Source of the DNA: Planctomycetes bacterium RIFCSPHIGHO2_12_FULL_52_36
GTDB lineage: Bacteria > Planctomycetota > Brocadiia > Brocadiales > Bathyanammoxibiaceae
Length of the DNA: 13,714 nt
NCBI GenBank assembly: GCA_001828545.1
Contig: MHYW01000132.1
Span: 1-13,714, forward strand
Reading direction: 5' to 3'
Under the pieces are notes generated by a model. The model saw only the letters and a program-made list of their open reading frames with translations, had not been told where the DNA came from and made no database searches. Below are positions 5,215 to 12,178 of this stretch, one piece after another. The position numbers were made by a program, and so were the translations under genes. How positions within the stretch are numbered: the stretch's first letter is position 1; every line of letters starts with the position of its first letter.

Positions 5215-5955
5215 TCAGATTTCAAGAAACTCCGGGACAAAGCTGTAAGGAGGCCAGGGGCCACTGTAAAGTACCTTCTCAGGGAGACGTCCTCTAATCT
5301 CACCAAAGGCCCTCTCAAATTCTTCTAATCTGTTCCTCCTCACCAGGAAGTAGATAGAAGACATGTACCTGCTTGATTCAAGCTGGCTCCCCGCAATTAA
5401 CGGTCTGAGCCTTTGTTCCAAGACCTTACATACCTCCTCTGCCCTCAGGCCGAGTTGGCGTCCTTCCTCTTGAACCTGCCTCTTTTGTCTGAGATACTCT
5501 ATCCCACTCGGGGCCTCTGCCCTTTCTCCAGATTTGGGAGCAGGGAGGGGGTTTCCCTCCTCGCCTTCCAGTACCACCCTCAGACTAATCTCTACCATAT
5601 CTTCCAACCTATCAAGGGTCTCTTCTAGCTGGGAGGAATGCCTTTGCAGGAGTTCCACCACCGCCTCCCGGCGCTTCAGGGTGGTGGAGAATCGCATGGG
5701 AATCACGGCCAAAAGGGTGTGGGCGTATTCCACCACCTCCTTATGCAGGAAGAGGTCCTGGAGGGTAAGAGAGTAGCCGTCCTTAGGAAGCACCGAACAC
5801 ACCCCGGCCAGTCCTCCCCATGTAATAACCTCCAGGGGACTCTCTCCCACTCCCTTCAGGGTATCTGGTAGAGATAACCCCCCCCTGCTCACGCAGTAGA
5901 GGTAGGTGGGAGGGGGGCAGGCGTAAAGCCTGCCCCTACAAGCAACGGTCTCCAT
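5215..5955 (-). CDS. gvpF/gvpL: GvpF/GvpL family gas vesicle assembly protein (second copy)
   Basis: GvpF/L proteins are cytoplasmic accessory proteins that contact GvpA and are needed to start vesicle assembly. This 246-residue member shows the family landmarks: YLYCVSRGGLSLP (18-30), an H71KEVVEYAH segment followed by LLAVIPMRF (81-89), the strand EISLRVV (122-128), SGIEYLRQKR (150-159), and the hallmark GPWPPYSF (232-239) close to the C-terminus. The extreme N-terminus is odd. Residues about 6-14 (CRGRLYACP) are encoded by a GTAGGGGC-type palindrome, placing a repeat-derived insert before the normal YLYC start. The ATG at 5955 has GAGGTG eight bases upstream. No alternative start follows the repeat before YLYC. 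A short duplicated segment separates it from the first gvpF/L gene. Paralogues GvpF and GvpL cannot be told apart here. Confidence 0.93.
   Translation of the reverse strand: METVACRGRLYACPPPTYLYCVSRGGLSLPDTLKGVGESPLEVITWGGLAGVCSVLPKDGYSLTLQDLFLHKEVVEYAHTLLAVIPMRFSTTLKRREAVVELLQRHSSQLEETLDRLEDMVEISLRVVLEGEEGNPLPAPKSGERAEAPSGIEYLRQKRQVQEEGRQLGLRAEEVCKVLEQRLRPLIAGSQLESSRYMSSIYFLVRRNRLEEFERAFGEIRGRLPEKVLYSGPWPPYSFVPEFLEI
5914..5939. repeat. GTAGGGGC-type palindrome inside the second gvpF/L gene
   Basis: The plus strand reads GGGGCAGGC, GTAAA, then GCCTGCCCCTAC. It lies wholly in the gvpF/L reading frame and encodes part of residues 6-14. A second copy, missing only the outer bases of one arm, is at 5994-6018. 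Confidence 0.88.
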
Positions 5956-5962
5956 CAGACAT

Positions 5963-6028
5963 TCACCTCATCCGGTACCTTTTCCCCTGCGTTGGGCAGG
6001 CGTAAAGCCTGCCCCTACAAACCTCCAT
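5963..6028 (-). other. Possible 21-codon ORF in a TGATG overlap (status uncertain)
   Basis: The stop of the first gvpF/L gene overlaps an ATG (TGATG). This opens a 21-codon frame beginning MEVCRGRLYACP and ending at 5963, eight bases before the second gvpF/L start. Its first residues repeat the N-terminus of the second GvpF/L (METVACRGRLYACP). It looks like a relic of duplication, though it could serve in translational coupling. Confidence 0.35.
5994..6018. repeat. GTAGGGGC-type palindrome between the gvpF/L genes
   Basis: GGGCAGGC, GTAAA, then GCCTGCCCCTAC. It is the same sequence as the copy at 5914-5939 inside the second gvpF/L gene and belongs to the duplicated unit. Confidence 0.85.
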
Positions 6029-6840
6029 CAGGCATTCACCTTATCCGGTATCTTCTCCAGGCTGGGGCAGAAGTTGTAAGGGGGCCAGGGACCGGCGAGT
6101 TCAAAGAGGAGACCCCATGGCCTGTAACCTCCTTCTAACTCTTCTACCTTCTCCTTGAAGACCTCTAACACGAATTTTGACACCAAAAAGGCCCCGTTCA
6201 GGAGCATATCCTCCATCCTCTGAGTAACCTTTTTTTCGTGGACTTTAAGGGTCATCCCCTCTACGGATAAAGAGTCCAGCGACTCGTATATCTCCTGCAC
6301 CATCCTGTGCAGGGTGTTCCCAAGCCCCTCATCGGCCATTTCTTGCAGGCGTTTCTTATGGAGGTATCGTTCCCCAGGAGTCTTGAAGGTCTTGCGGTAC
6401 ATCTCTTTTAGACGTGCATCGGTCTCCAACAGGTGTCTCATCGCCCTGGATTCATCACAATACACCTTTAGGGACCACTCCTCTTTGTCCTGTATGTGTT
6501 CCAGATAATGGTCTAACCCTGAGAGATGGGGGTTAAGGGTATTCAAGAGGCTTTTCTCACTCTTAAAAAGGGTCAGGAATTTTACGGGGAGGATGGCCTG
6601 GTTTCTCATGACCTCTTCTACCACGTATTCATGTTCTCTGACCCTCTTAGCCACCCAGCCTGGCTCTTTCACCTGCTTACTTAGAGAGGACACCTTCCAG
6701 GACAGCTTGCTAAGGGCCACTGCCAGGTCTCCGTGTGGGAGGAAGAGTACGGGTTCTGACTCTACCCCTTGCAATCTAAGCTCATGGAGAGAGGGCGTGT
6801 CCCTACTTATGCAGTAGACGTAGAGGTAATGGTTTTTCAT
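6028..6840 (-). CDS. gvpF/gvpL: GvpF/GvpL family gas vesicle assembly protein (first copy)
   Basis: This 270-residue protein is a full-length GvpF/L. It begins with YLYVYCISRDTPSLHE. It then has the REHEYVVEEVM helix (69-78) leading into ILPVKFLTLF (83-92), the strand EWSLKVYCD (121-129), PGERYLHKKR (155-164), a long helical middle, and the hallmark GPWPPYNF (250-257). These regions correspond to the two alpha/beta domains known for GvpF. Its ATG overlaps the stop of the CDC48-like gene as ATGA (6837-6840), so the two are probably translationally coupled. Coupling to an AAA+ ATPase suggests that the pair act together on GvpA or on assembly intermediates (inference). It differs strongly from the second copy at 5215-5955, so these are old paralogues and not a recent gene duplication. 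Confidence 0.96.
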   Translation of the reverse strand: MKNHYLYVYCISRDTPSLHELRLQGVESEPVLFLPHGDLAVALSKLSWKVSSLSKQVKEPGWVAKRVREHEYVVEEVMRNQAILPVKFLTLFKSEKSLLNTLNPHLSGLDHYLEHIQDKEEWSLKVYCDESRAMRHLLETDARLKEMYRKTFKTPGERYLHKKRLQEMADEGLGNTLHRMVQEIYESLDSLSVEGMTLKVHEKKVTQRMEDMLLNGAFLVSKFVLEVFKEKVEELEGGYRPWGLLFELAGPWPPYNFCPSLEKIPDKVNA

Positions 6841-8999
6841 GGCTTCATTGCTATAGGGGCGACCCGCCGGGTAGCCCCTACCTCTTCCAGGGCCTGCATA
6901 AAATCTCTGGCACCGATATGTAACTCGTGGGGGGCAACTCCTTCACCCTTTTTCTCAATAAGGTTTCTGATGGCTATCATCGTGGCCTTGCGGCAGAGGA
7001 GTTCTATGTCTGCCCCGCTCCATCCTTCCGTCTGTTCTACAAGCTCACCAAGACCGACCTCTTTTGTTATCGGCTTATCCCTTGTATGGACCTGTAATAT
7101 CTTTAGTCTGGCCTCCCTGTCGGGGAAGGGTATCTCAATGGTGGCGTCAAACCGGCCTGCACGGAGGAGGGCGGGGTCAATGATGTCGGCCCTGTTAGTG
7201 GCCCCCAGGATTAGCACCCCTTTAAGCTCCTCTATGCCGTCCAGTTCGGTGAGCAACTGACTGATTACCCTCTCTGCGACCCCGGAGTCCATCCCCCCTG
7301 CACCGCGGCGGGGGGCAATGGCGTCAATCTCGTCAAAGAAGAGGATGCAGGGGGAAGCCTGGCGTGCCTTGCGGAAGATGTCCCTGATGGCCCTCTCCGA
7401 TTCACCTACGTATTTGGAGAGCAGGGCCGGACCCTTTATGGAGATAAAGTTTACCTTCCCCTCCCTGGCCAGGGCCTTTGCCAGGAGTGTCTTGCCCGTC
7501 CCAGGAGGGCCGGTTAAGAGAATCCCCTTGGGAGGTGTGAGTCTGGCCCGTTCAAATAGTTTCTCGTACCTGAGGGGCCATTCCACCGCCTCCTGGAGCT
7601 GTCTCTTTACCTCCTCCAGCCCCCCTACATCCCCCCACCCCACATCGGGCACCTCCACAAATACCTCCCTGATGGCGGTGGGTTCAATCTCTTTGAGGGC
7701 CTGCAGGAAGTGTTCCATTCCCACCTTGAGGCTGAGGAGGGTCTCGGTGGGGATGTGGGCCTTCTGGAAGTCTATCTCGGGCATGACCTGTCGGAGACAA
7801 CTCATGGCGGCCTCCCGACAGAGGGCCTGTAAATCTGCCCCTACGAAGCCGTGGGTAATCTCTGCCAGTTTTGTCAGGTCCACGTCCTCTGCCAGGGGCA
7901 TGCCCCTGGAGTGTATCTCCAGTACCCTGAGCCTTGCCTTCTTGTCAGGGATGGGTATGGTTATCTCCCTGTCAAAGCGTCCTGGCCGTCTGAGGGCCGG
8001 GTCCAGGGAGTGGGGGATGTTGGTGGCCGCTATGACTATGACCTGTCCCCTATCCTTAAGGCCGTCCATGAGGGCCAGTAGCTGGGCCACTACCCTCTTT
8101 TCTACCTCCCCTAAGACCTGTTCCCTCTTAGGGGCGATGGCGTCCACCTCGTCCAGGAATATAATGGCCGGGGTATTCCTCCTGGCCTCTTCAAAGATTT
8201 CTCTAAGTCTGGCCTCACTTTCCCCATAGAACTTATGGATAATCTCCGGGCCATTAATGGAGAAGAAACTGGCGTCCGTCTCGTTGGCCACTGCCCTGGC
8301 AATGAGGGTCTTACCGCAACCTGGCGGGCCGCAGAGCAGTACCCCCTTTGGGGGGTCTATACCCAGCCGCTCAAAGACCTGGGGATACTTCAATGGGAGT
8401 TCTATCATCTCCCTTATCCTCTGGATCTCCTTCTCCAGTCCGCCAACGTCTTCGTAAGAGACCTTCAGCCTGGCAGGTTTGGTGGGAAGGGTTTCGGCTA
8501 TCTTCAGAGAGGTGGTGGGTTTAATTATAACCACGTCCTTTGGTAGCGTAGACTCTACAAGGAACTCATTGTAGCGGGCGCCGAAGAGGGTGGCCCTTAT
8601 TCGGTCTCCCTCTACCAGGGGGAGACCGTCCAGGAGGGTGCCGATGTACCTGCTGTCCTTATCCATCATACCCGGGGTGACAGGGGCCAGTACTACCTTC
8701 TCAGCAGGTTGCCAGGGGACTTTTCTCAATGTTACCTTTTCATCCAGGCTTACCTGGGCATTGCCCCTGACCAGGCCGTCTATCTGGATGCGGGACTTGC
8801 CCCTTTCTTCCTTGAAGGTGGGCATCAATCGGGCGACGGTGCGGCGTTTCCCAACTATCTCCACCACATCCCCTATCTCTGCCTCCAGGTACTGCATGTC
8901 CGCAGGGTCTATCCTGGCTATCCCACGGCCCACGTCCTTATTCATGGCCTCAGCCACCTTGAGTGACAGCTTGTCTTTTGCTACGGTCTTGGTAGTCAT
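6837..8999 (-). CDS. CDC48/VCP-like double AAA+ ATPase
   Basis: This 720-residue protein has the CDC48/p97 layout. An N-domain (about 8-178) with a double-psi barrel part begins LKVAEAMNKDVGRGIARIDP. D1 carries Walker A GPPGCGKT (224-231), Walker B IIFLDE (279-284), sensor ATN (325-327) and the arginine-finger segment RRPGRFDR (337-344). D2 carries GPPGTGKT (497-504), ILFFDE (552-557), GATNR (599-603) and LRAGRFD (612-618). Such ATPases form hexamers that unfold or remodel proteins. Bacterial homologues are often found in gvp clusters, where a role in GvpA handling is presumed. Both ATP sites look intact. The last residues, about 708-716 (GATRRVAPI), are encoded by a GTAGGGGC palindrome and end where the family normally continues with a further helix, so the C-terminal tail is repeat-derived. 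The gene overlaps the first gvpF/L gene by four bases and follows gvpH by 42. Confidence 0.96.
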   Translation of the reverse strand: MTTKTVAKDKLSLKVAEAMNKDVGRGIARIDPADMQYLEAEIGDVVEIVGKRRTVARLMPTFKEERGKSRIQIDGLVRGNAQVSLDEKVTLRKVPWQPAEKVVLAPVTPGMMDKDSRYIGTLLDGLPLVEGDRIRATLFGARYNEFLVESTLPKDVVIIKPTTSLKIAETLPTKPARLKVSYEDVGGLEKEIQRIREMIELPLKYPQVFERLGIDPPKGVLLCGPPGCGKTLIARAVANETDASFFSINGPEIIHKFYGESEARLREIFEEARRNTPAIIFLDEVDAIAPKREQVLGEVEKRVVAQLLALMDGLKDRGQVIVIAATNIPHSLDPALRRPGRFDREITIPIPDKKARLRVLEIHSRGMPLAEDVDLTKLAEITHGFVGADLQALCREAAMSCLRQVMPEIDFQKAHIPTETLLSLKVGMEHFLQALKEIEPTAIREVFVEVPDVGWGDVGGLEEVKRQLQEAVEWPLRYEKLFERARLTPPKGILLTGPPGTGKTLLAKALAREGKVNFISIKGPALLSKYVGESERAIRDIFRKARQASPCILFFDEIDAIAPRRGAGGMDSGVAERVISQLLTELDGIEELKGVLILGATNRADIIDPALLRAGRFDATIEIPFPDREARLKILQVHTRDKPITKEVGLGELVEQTEGWSGADIELLCRKATMIAIRNLIEKKGEGVAPHELHIGARDFMQALEEVGATRRVAPIAMKP
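6851..6881. repeat. GTAGGGGC-type palindrome forming the C-terminus of the CDC48-like gene
   Basis: The plus strand has ATAGGGGCGACCCG then CCGGGTAGCCCCTAC, an imperfect inverted repeat. On the minus strand it encodes about residues 707-716 of the CDC48-like ATPase. A similar copy (GGGCGACCC) is at 12961-12989. Confidence 0.85.
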
Positions 9000-9017
9000 G
9001 GTTTATTCCCTTGAGTT

Positions 9018-9045
9018 GTAGGGGCGGTTCGCGAACCGCCCCTAC
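9018..9045. repeat. GTAGGGGC palindromic element supplying the gvpH stop codon
   Basis: GTAGGGGCGGTTCG is followed by its exact complement CGAACCGCCCCTAC. On the minus strand the gvpH gene ends AAG TAG, and this TAG is within the GTAGGGGC end of the palindrome. The element occupies most of the 42-base gap to the CDC48-like gene. No T tract follows, so it is not a canonical terminator. Confidence 0.9.
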
Positions 9046-9572
9046 TTCTTGAACCTCACCTCCAGGACGCCGTTCCTGCATGAGGAACTCATCCTCTCCT
9101 TATCAAATACCTTGCCTAACAATACCTCTTTGCGATATTTATTGTCTCCCCTCTGGGCAGTGATTTCCAGGATGTCCTCATGGAGTTCTAACTTTACGTC
9201 CTTTTCCTCCACACCGGGCAATTCGGCCACCACCAGGAGGTGGTCCTCCTCATCAAAAAGGTCTACCATCGGCTCCCTTTCCTCGGAGACTACCGGCGCC
9301 CCCCTGGCGGGTCTCTTTATGTTCCCGAAGGGTTCAAGGGTTACTTTTCTTTCTCCTCCCATCCCCCCCACCTTTACGGAGAAGCCGTATACCCCCCTTA
9401 GTTCCTTCCCCCCGAATTCCCCCTCTTTTTTGAGCTCTTCGCCCTTTTCGGCCAACTCGGAGAGCTTCTCCACAAGATTTCCAATCCCACTCAGGAAGCC
9501 CCCCAGCCCCAGGTCTATGTTGAAGCCCTCGGGTGCTTTGTGCCCTTTCTTAGTCCCTTTCTTTTCCACCAT
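9042..9572 (-). CDS. gvpH: GvpH-type Hsp20/alpha-crystallin protein
   Basis: The 176-residue protein has a GvpH-like N-terminal part: GGFLSGIGNLVEKLSELAEKG (split, about 24-44), KGEELKKEGEF, then LRGVYGFSVKVG (58-69) and PFGNI (81-85). An alpha-crystallin domain follows (about 100-175), beginning PMVDLFDEEDHLLVVAELPG and ending in NGVLEVRFKK. GvpH is a small heat-shock protein of gas vesicle clusters thought to keep GvpA or accessory proteins soluble. The protein stops right after the last strand of the alpha-crystallin domain and lacks the usual C-terminal I-x-I motif, so oligomer formation may differ from ordinary Hsp20. The ATG at 9572 has AAGGAGAG upstream and lies 17 bases after the sigma-54 activator gene, which suggests cotranscription. 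The stop codon is within a palindromic repeat. Confidence 0.88.
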   Translation of the reverse strand: MVEKKGTKKGHKAPEGFNIDLGLGGFLSGIGNLVEKLSELAEKGEELKKEGEFGGKELRGVYGFSVKVGGMGGERKVTLEPFGNIKRPARGAPVVSEEREPMVDLFDEEDHLLVVAELPGVEEKDVKLELHEDILEITAQRGDNKYRKEVLLGKVFDKERMSSSCRNGVLEVRFKK

Positions 9573-9589
9573 GATACTCTCCTTGGGAG

Positions 9590-11002
9590 TTATTCCTCCT
9601 CTGTGCCATTAAATAGCTTTATGCCGTACTGCTTGATTTTGTAATGCATGGTACTGTAGTCAATCTTCAGTAACCTGGCCGCTTCGCTCTTGTTGCCCCC
9701 GGTCCGCCTCAAGACCTCCAGGATGGCCTTCCTCTCCACCTCCTCTACGGCCCTCCTTACTATGCCCTTGAGAGGGGAGCCGTCCTTAGTAAGTCTTTCT
9801 ACTCCATGGGGGGCATGGGGATACCAGGATTCATTCCTGGGGAGGAGGAGGTGTTTAGGTTCTATGATGTCGCTGGTTAATAGGACTGCCCTGCGGACTA
9901 CGTTTTTCAGTTCCCTTATGTTGCCGGGCCAGGGATATGAGAGGAGGTGTTCTATGGACTCCTCCGTGAACCCCTTCACCTGCTTATTCAACTCTTTATT
10001 GGTCAATTCCAGGAAGTGCTGGGAGAGCATGAGGATGTCGTCCTTCCTCTCCCGCAGGGGCGGTATCTCTATGGTAAACTCGTTGAGGCGGTGGTAGAGG
10101 TCTCTGCGGAATCTGTTTTGGGTGAGCAGGTCTTCCAGCCTCTCGTTGCCAGCTACTATTACCCGTATGTTTATCTTGATATCACGTTTTCCTCCCACCC
10201 GATGTATGCACTTTTCTTGCAGGACTCTAAGGAGTTTATTTTGCATCAGGAGGGGGAGGTTGCCTATCTCGTCCAGGAAGATGGTGCCCTTATTGGCTAG
10301 TTCAAATTGTCCCTCTTTGGTGCTGTAGGCGCCCGTGAAGGCCCCTTTTTCATGGCCAAATAGTTCACTCTCTAGGAGCGGTTCCGGGATAGAGCCGCAA
10401 TCTACCACTACAAAATTCTTATCCTTCCTGGGGCTGAGGTTATGGATGGCCCTGGCCACCAGTTCCTTACCTGAACCTGTCTCCCCATAGAGGACTACGG
10501 TAAAGTCGGTGTTAGCCACGCATCTTATCTGCCCGAAGACCTTTTTAATGGCGTCGCTGGAGCCTATGAGTTCGGAGAGGTTAATCCTTTCTCCCAGTTG
10601 GGATTTGAGGGCGTCCAACTCCTCCTGCCGTTCCCGCTCCTTTAAGACCTTCTGCACCCTGAGGAGTACATCCTGATTGTTAAAGGGTTTGGTCAGGTAA
10701 TCGTGGGCCCCAAGCCTCATGGCCTCTACGGCGCCCTGTATCTCCCCAAAGGCCGTGAGGATTATGACGGGCATACCCCATTGCCTCTCTTTCATCTCTT
10801 TCAGCAGGTCTATACCGTCCATCTCAGGCATCTTTATGTCCAGTAGGATGGCCTCCGGCTGGGTCTTTTCTATCTTTTCCAGGGCCTCCCTGCCGTTGCT
10901 GGCAGAGATGGGTTGATAGCCCCCCTCCTCCAGCACCTTGCTGAGGACCCAGTGGATGTCCGGCATGTCGTCTACGATTAAGACCTTCTTTCCCTCGCTC
11001 AT
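9590..11002 (-). CDS. NtrC-family sigma-54-dependent response regulator
   Basis: The 470-residue protein is a complete bacterial enhancer-binding protein. The receiver domain (1-120) has D11-D12, phosphoacceptor D55 in LLDIKMPEMDG, T83 and K105 in TKPF. The central AAA+ domain (about 143-380) has Walker A GETGSGKE (173-180), the sigma-54-contacting loop GAFTGA (220-225), Walker B IFLDEIG (241-247) and the R-finger region around FRRDLYHRL. The Fis-type helix-turn-helix at the end (GGNKSEAARLLKID..TMHYKIKQYGI) binds upstream sites. The intact GAFTGA shows it should activate sigma-54 RNA polymerase. Two sigma-54-type promoters are visible in the same locus, before gvpA and before the Hsp20 operon, making it the obvious candidate activator. 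The partner kinase could be the one at 3161-4618 or the partial one at 12986-13714. It precedes gvpH by 17 bases. Confidence 0.97.
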   Translation of the reverse strand: MSEGKKVLIVDDMPDIHWVLSKVLEEGGYQPISASNGREALEKIEKTQPEAILLDIKMPEMDGIDLLKEMKERQWGMPVIILTAFGEIQGAVEAMRLGAHDYLTKPFNNQDVLLRVQKVLKERERQEELDALKSQLGERINLSELIGSSDAIKKVFGQIRCVANTDFTVVLYGETGSGKELVARAIHNLSPRKDKNFVVVDCGSIPEPLLESELFGHEKGAFTGAYSTKEGQFELANKGTIFLDEIGNLPLLMQNKLLRVLQEKCIHRVGGKRDIKINIRVIVAGNERLEDLLTQNRFRRDLYHRLNEFTIEIPPLRERKDDILMLSQHFLELTNKELNKQVKGFTEESIEHLLSYPWPGNIRELKNVVRRAVLLTSDIIEPKHLLLPRNESWYPHAPHGVERLTKDGSPLKGIVRRAVEEVERKAILEVLRRTGGNKSEAARLLKIDYSTMHYKIKQYGIKLFNGTEEE

Positions 11003-11054
11003 GACTTTCTTGTACCCTCTTTTGCTTGACTGCCTGAGGCGGATTGCGAATTGT

Positions 11055-11107
11055 GTAGCCGCAACCTTTAGGTTGCGTGACTCACGCAGGCTAAAGCCTG
11101 CGGCTAC
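11055..11107. repeat. Compact inverted repeat GTAGCCGCA...TGCGGCTAC
   Basis: The outer ends GTAGCCGCA and TGCGGCTAC enclose two hairpins, GCAACCTTTAGGTTGC and GCAGGCTAAAGCCTGC. It occupies the 133-base gap between the 195-residue gene and the sigma-54 activator gene. It is the simple form of the composite element at 4649-4796. A half-palindrome GCCTGAGGCGGA is nearby at 11032-11043. Confidence 0.8.
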
Positions 11108-11135
11108 ATCTTTGAACCTTTAAACCCTTGAACAT

Positions 11136-11723
11136 TTAAACCTTTTCTTTTTGCCCCAGGTGGTCAAGGAATAGCTCTACTTGTATGTCTTTGGGTAACC
11201 TGGTGTTGACCTTGTGGAGCATGCCTATAAAGAGGATGCCTGTCTCTCCCGGCTTCAGGGTCTCATTTATCCTCCGGGCTATGAAGTCGTCCCTCTTCTC
11301 CAGACGTTCCATTACTCCTTTCTTGTACTCCTCCGGGCTACTCCTCTCCCCTCCGACCTCCTTTGAGATTGTGGTAAGCTCTTCCTTAAGGAGTTGGGGG
11401 TCTTCCGTGCCTACCAACTCTGCCCCCTGCTGTGCCAGTCTCAGGAGGATTTGATGGTTCCGGCTCCCCTTTTTAGCAAGGTCCCTGGCCAGTTCCATCT
11501 CTTTACCGCAGACGGGCAGGCCATCTTGATAGACCTTCTGGACTGGGGTCTGGAGTTGTGTTAATCTCTTTTCTATCTCCATCCATATCCTTTCTACGGC
11601 TTGTTTATGTTCAAGCCACCTGGCCTGGCCAAATTTTTTTACGTATTCCTGCTCAAGCTGGGCACTTAAGGACCCCATATCTATCTGGGTATGGATTATC
11701 GGGACGTAAATCAGCCTCCGCAC
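11136..11723 (-). CDS. Conserved-looking protein of unknown function, 195 aa
   Basis: I do not recognise this protein with confidence. It starts at a GTG at 11723 with GGGAG upstream and overlaps the end of the preceding receiver gene by 13 bases, so translation is probably coupled. The N-terminal IYVPIIHTQIDMGSL (5-19) looks like a conserved active or binding motif. The middle is helical. Near the C-terminus, RDDFIARRINETL followed by KPGETGILFIGMLH and LPKDIQVELF (144-185) looks like a strand-turn-His motif. That second block recalls the R-D...I...L..G...L.IG..H signature of TraB/PrgY-type proteins, but the resemblance is from memory and weak. There is no signal peptide or membrane span. 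Its place between a receiver and a sigma-54 activator suggests a role in the signalling module, which is inference only. Confidence 0.8.
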   Translation of the reverse strand: MRRLIYVPIIHTQIDMGSLSAQLEQEYVKKFGQARWLEHKQAVERIWMEIEKRLTQLQTPVQKVYQDGLPVCGKEMELARDLAKKGSRNHQILLRLAQQGAELVGTEDPQLLKEELTTISKEVGGERSSPEEYKKGVMERLEKRDDFIARRINETLKPGETGILFIGMLHKVNTRLPKDIQVELFLDHLGQKEKV

Positions 11724-12178
11724 GGCGGACTCCCTACACTGGCCAGGGTGCTGGCGGCCCTCTTCCTCAAGGTCTGCCTGACGGTAGCCTTCATGAAACT
11801 TACGTCAAATGGCTTCGTGACATAATCCCTGGCCCCGAGGAGCATTGCCTCCCTGGCAGATTGGAGGTCTCCGTATCCCGTTACGACTATCACTGGCAGT
11901 CTGGGTGCCATCTTCTGTAACTCCCGCAGGGTCTCCATCCCACTCATAACTGGCATTATTACGTCCAGAATTGCCAGGTCTATACCACCCTTTTTGACCC
12001 TCTTGAGGGCGTCTCTGCCGTTACGGACACTTATGACCCTGTAGCCTTCCTTCACGAAGATGCTGTGGAGGAACTTGATTATCTCTGGCTCATCGTCCGC
12101 AATCAGGACGGTACGCCTGTGTAGGGGCACGTTGCAACGTGCCCCTACGGTTGTCTTTGTCTTGATGGTCTTACTCAT
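11711..12178 (-). CDS. Response regulator receiver protein with repeat-derived N-terminus
   Basis: The 155-residue protein is a receiver domain with short tails. It has D28-D29, phosphoacceptor D72 in ILDVIMPVMSG, T100 in VVTGYGD and K122 in TKPF. The receiver core begins at RRTVLIADDE (21-30). Residues about 11-19 (VGARCNVPL) are encoded exactly by a perfect GTAGGGGC palindrome (12121-12148), so the N-terminal extension carries an in-frame repeat. The short C-terminal tail (RKRAASTLASVGSPPCGG) has no output domain. Its start overlaps the stop of the Hsp20 gene as ATGA, and its end overlaps the 195-residue gene by 13 bases, so these three genes form a tightly coupled set. It may pass a phosphate to, or compete with, the NtrC-type regulator, or act directly on the Hsp20 or the unknown protein (inference). 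Confidence 0.92.
   Translation of the reverse strand: MSKTIKTKTTVGARCNVPLHRRTVLIADDEPEIIKFLHSIFVKEGYRVISVRNGRDALKRVKKGGIDLAILDVIMPVMSGMETLRELQKMAPRLPVIVVTGYGDLQSAREAMLLGARDYVTKPFDVSFMKATVRQTLRKRAASTLASVGSPPCGG
12121..12148. repeat. GTAGGGGC palindrome inserted in frame in a response regulator gene
   Basis: GTAGGGGCACGTTG is followed by its exact complement CAACGTGCCCCTAC, a perfect 28-base palindrome. It lies in the coding sequence of the receiver gene at residues about 11-19, just before the first strand of the domain, and keeps the frame open. Confidence 0.93.

Larger units (their letters stand above)
5951..6060. repeat. Tandem duplication at the gvpF/L-gvpF/L junction
   Basis: The segments starting TCCATCAG at 5951 and at 6024 are copies about 37 bases long with a few mismatches, 73 bases apart, each adjoining a palindrome (5914-5939 and 5994-6018). 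The right copy encodes the true end of the first GvpF/L protein (EKIPDKVNA and stop). The left copy would read EKVPDEVNV and stop, but is not translated as part of that protein. Confidence 0.75.

Noticed and set aside
7318..8229. 303-codon plus-strand ORF opposite the CDC48-like gene
   Set aside because: It is Ser/Arg-rich antisense translation of a highly conserved ATPase, not a separate gene.
9018..9045. Palindrome as an intrinsic terminator after gvpH
   Set aside because: The stem is strong but no T tract follows on the minus strand, and the same sequence family lies inside open genes.
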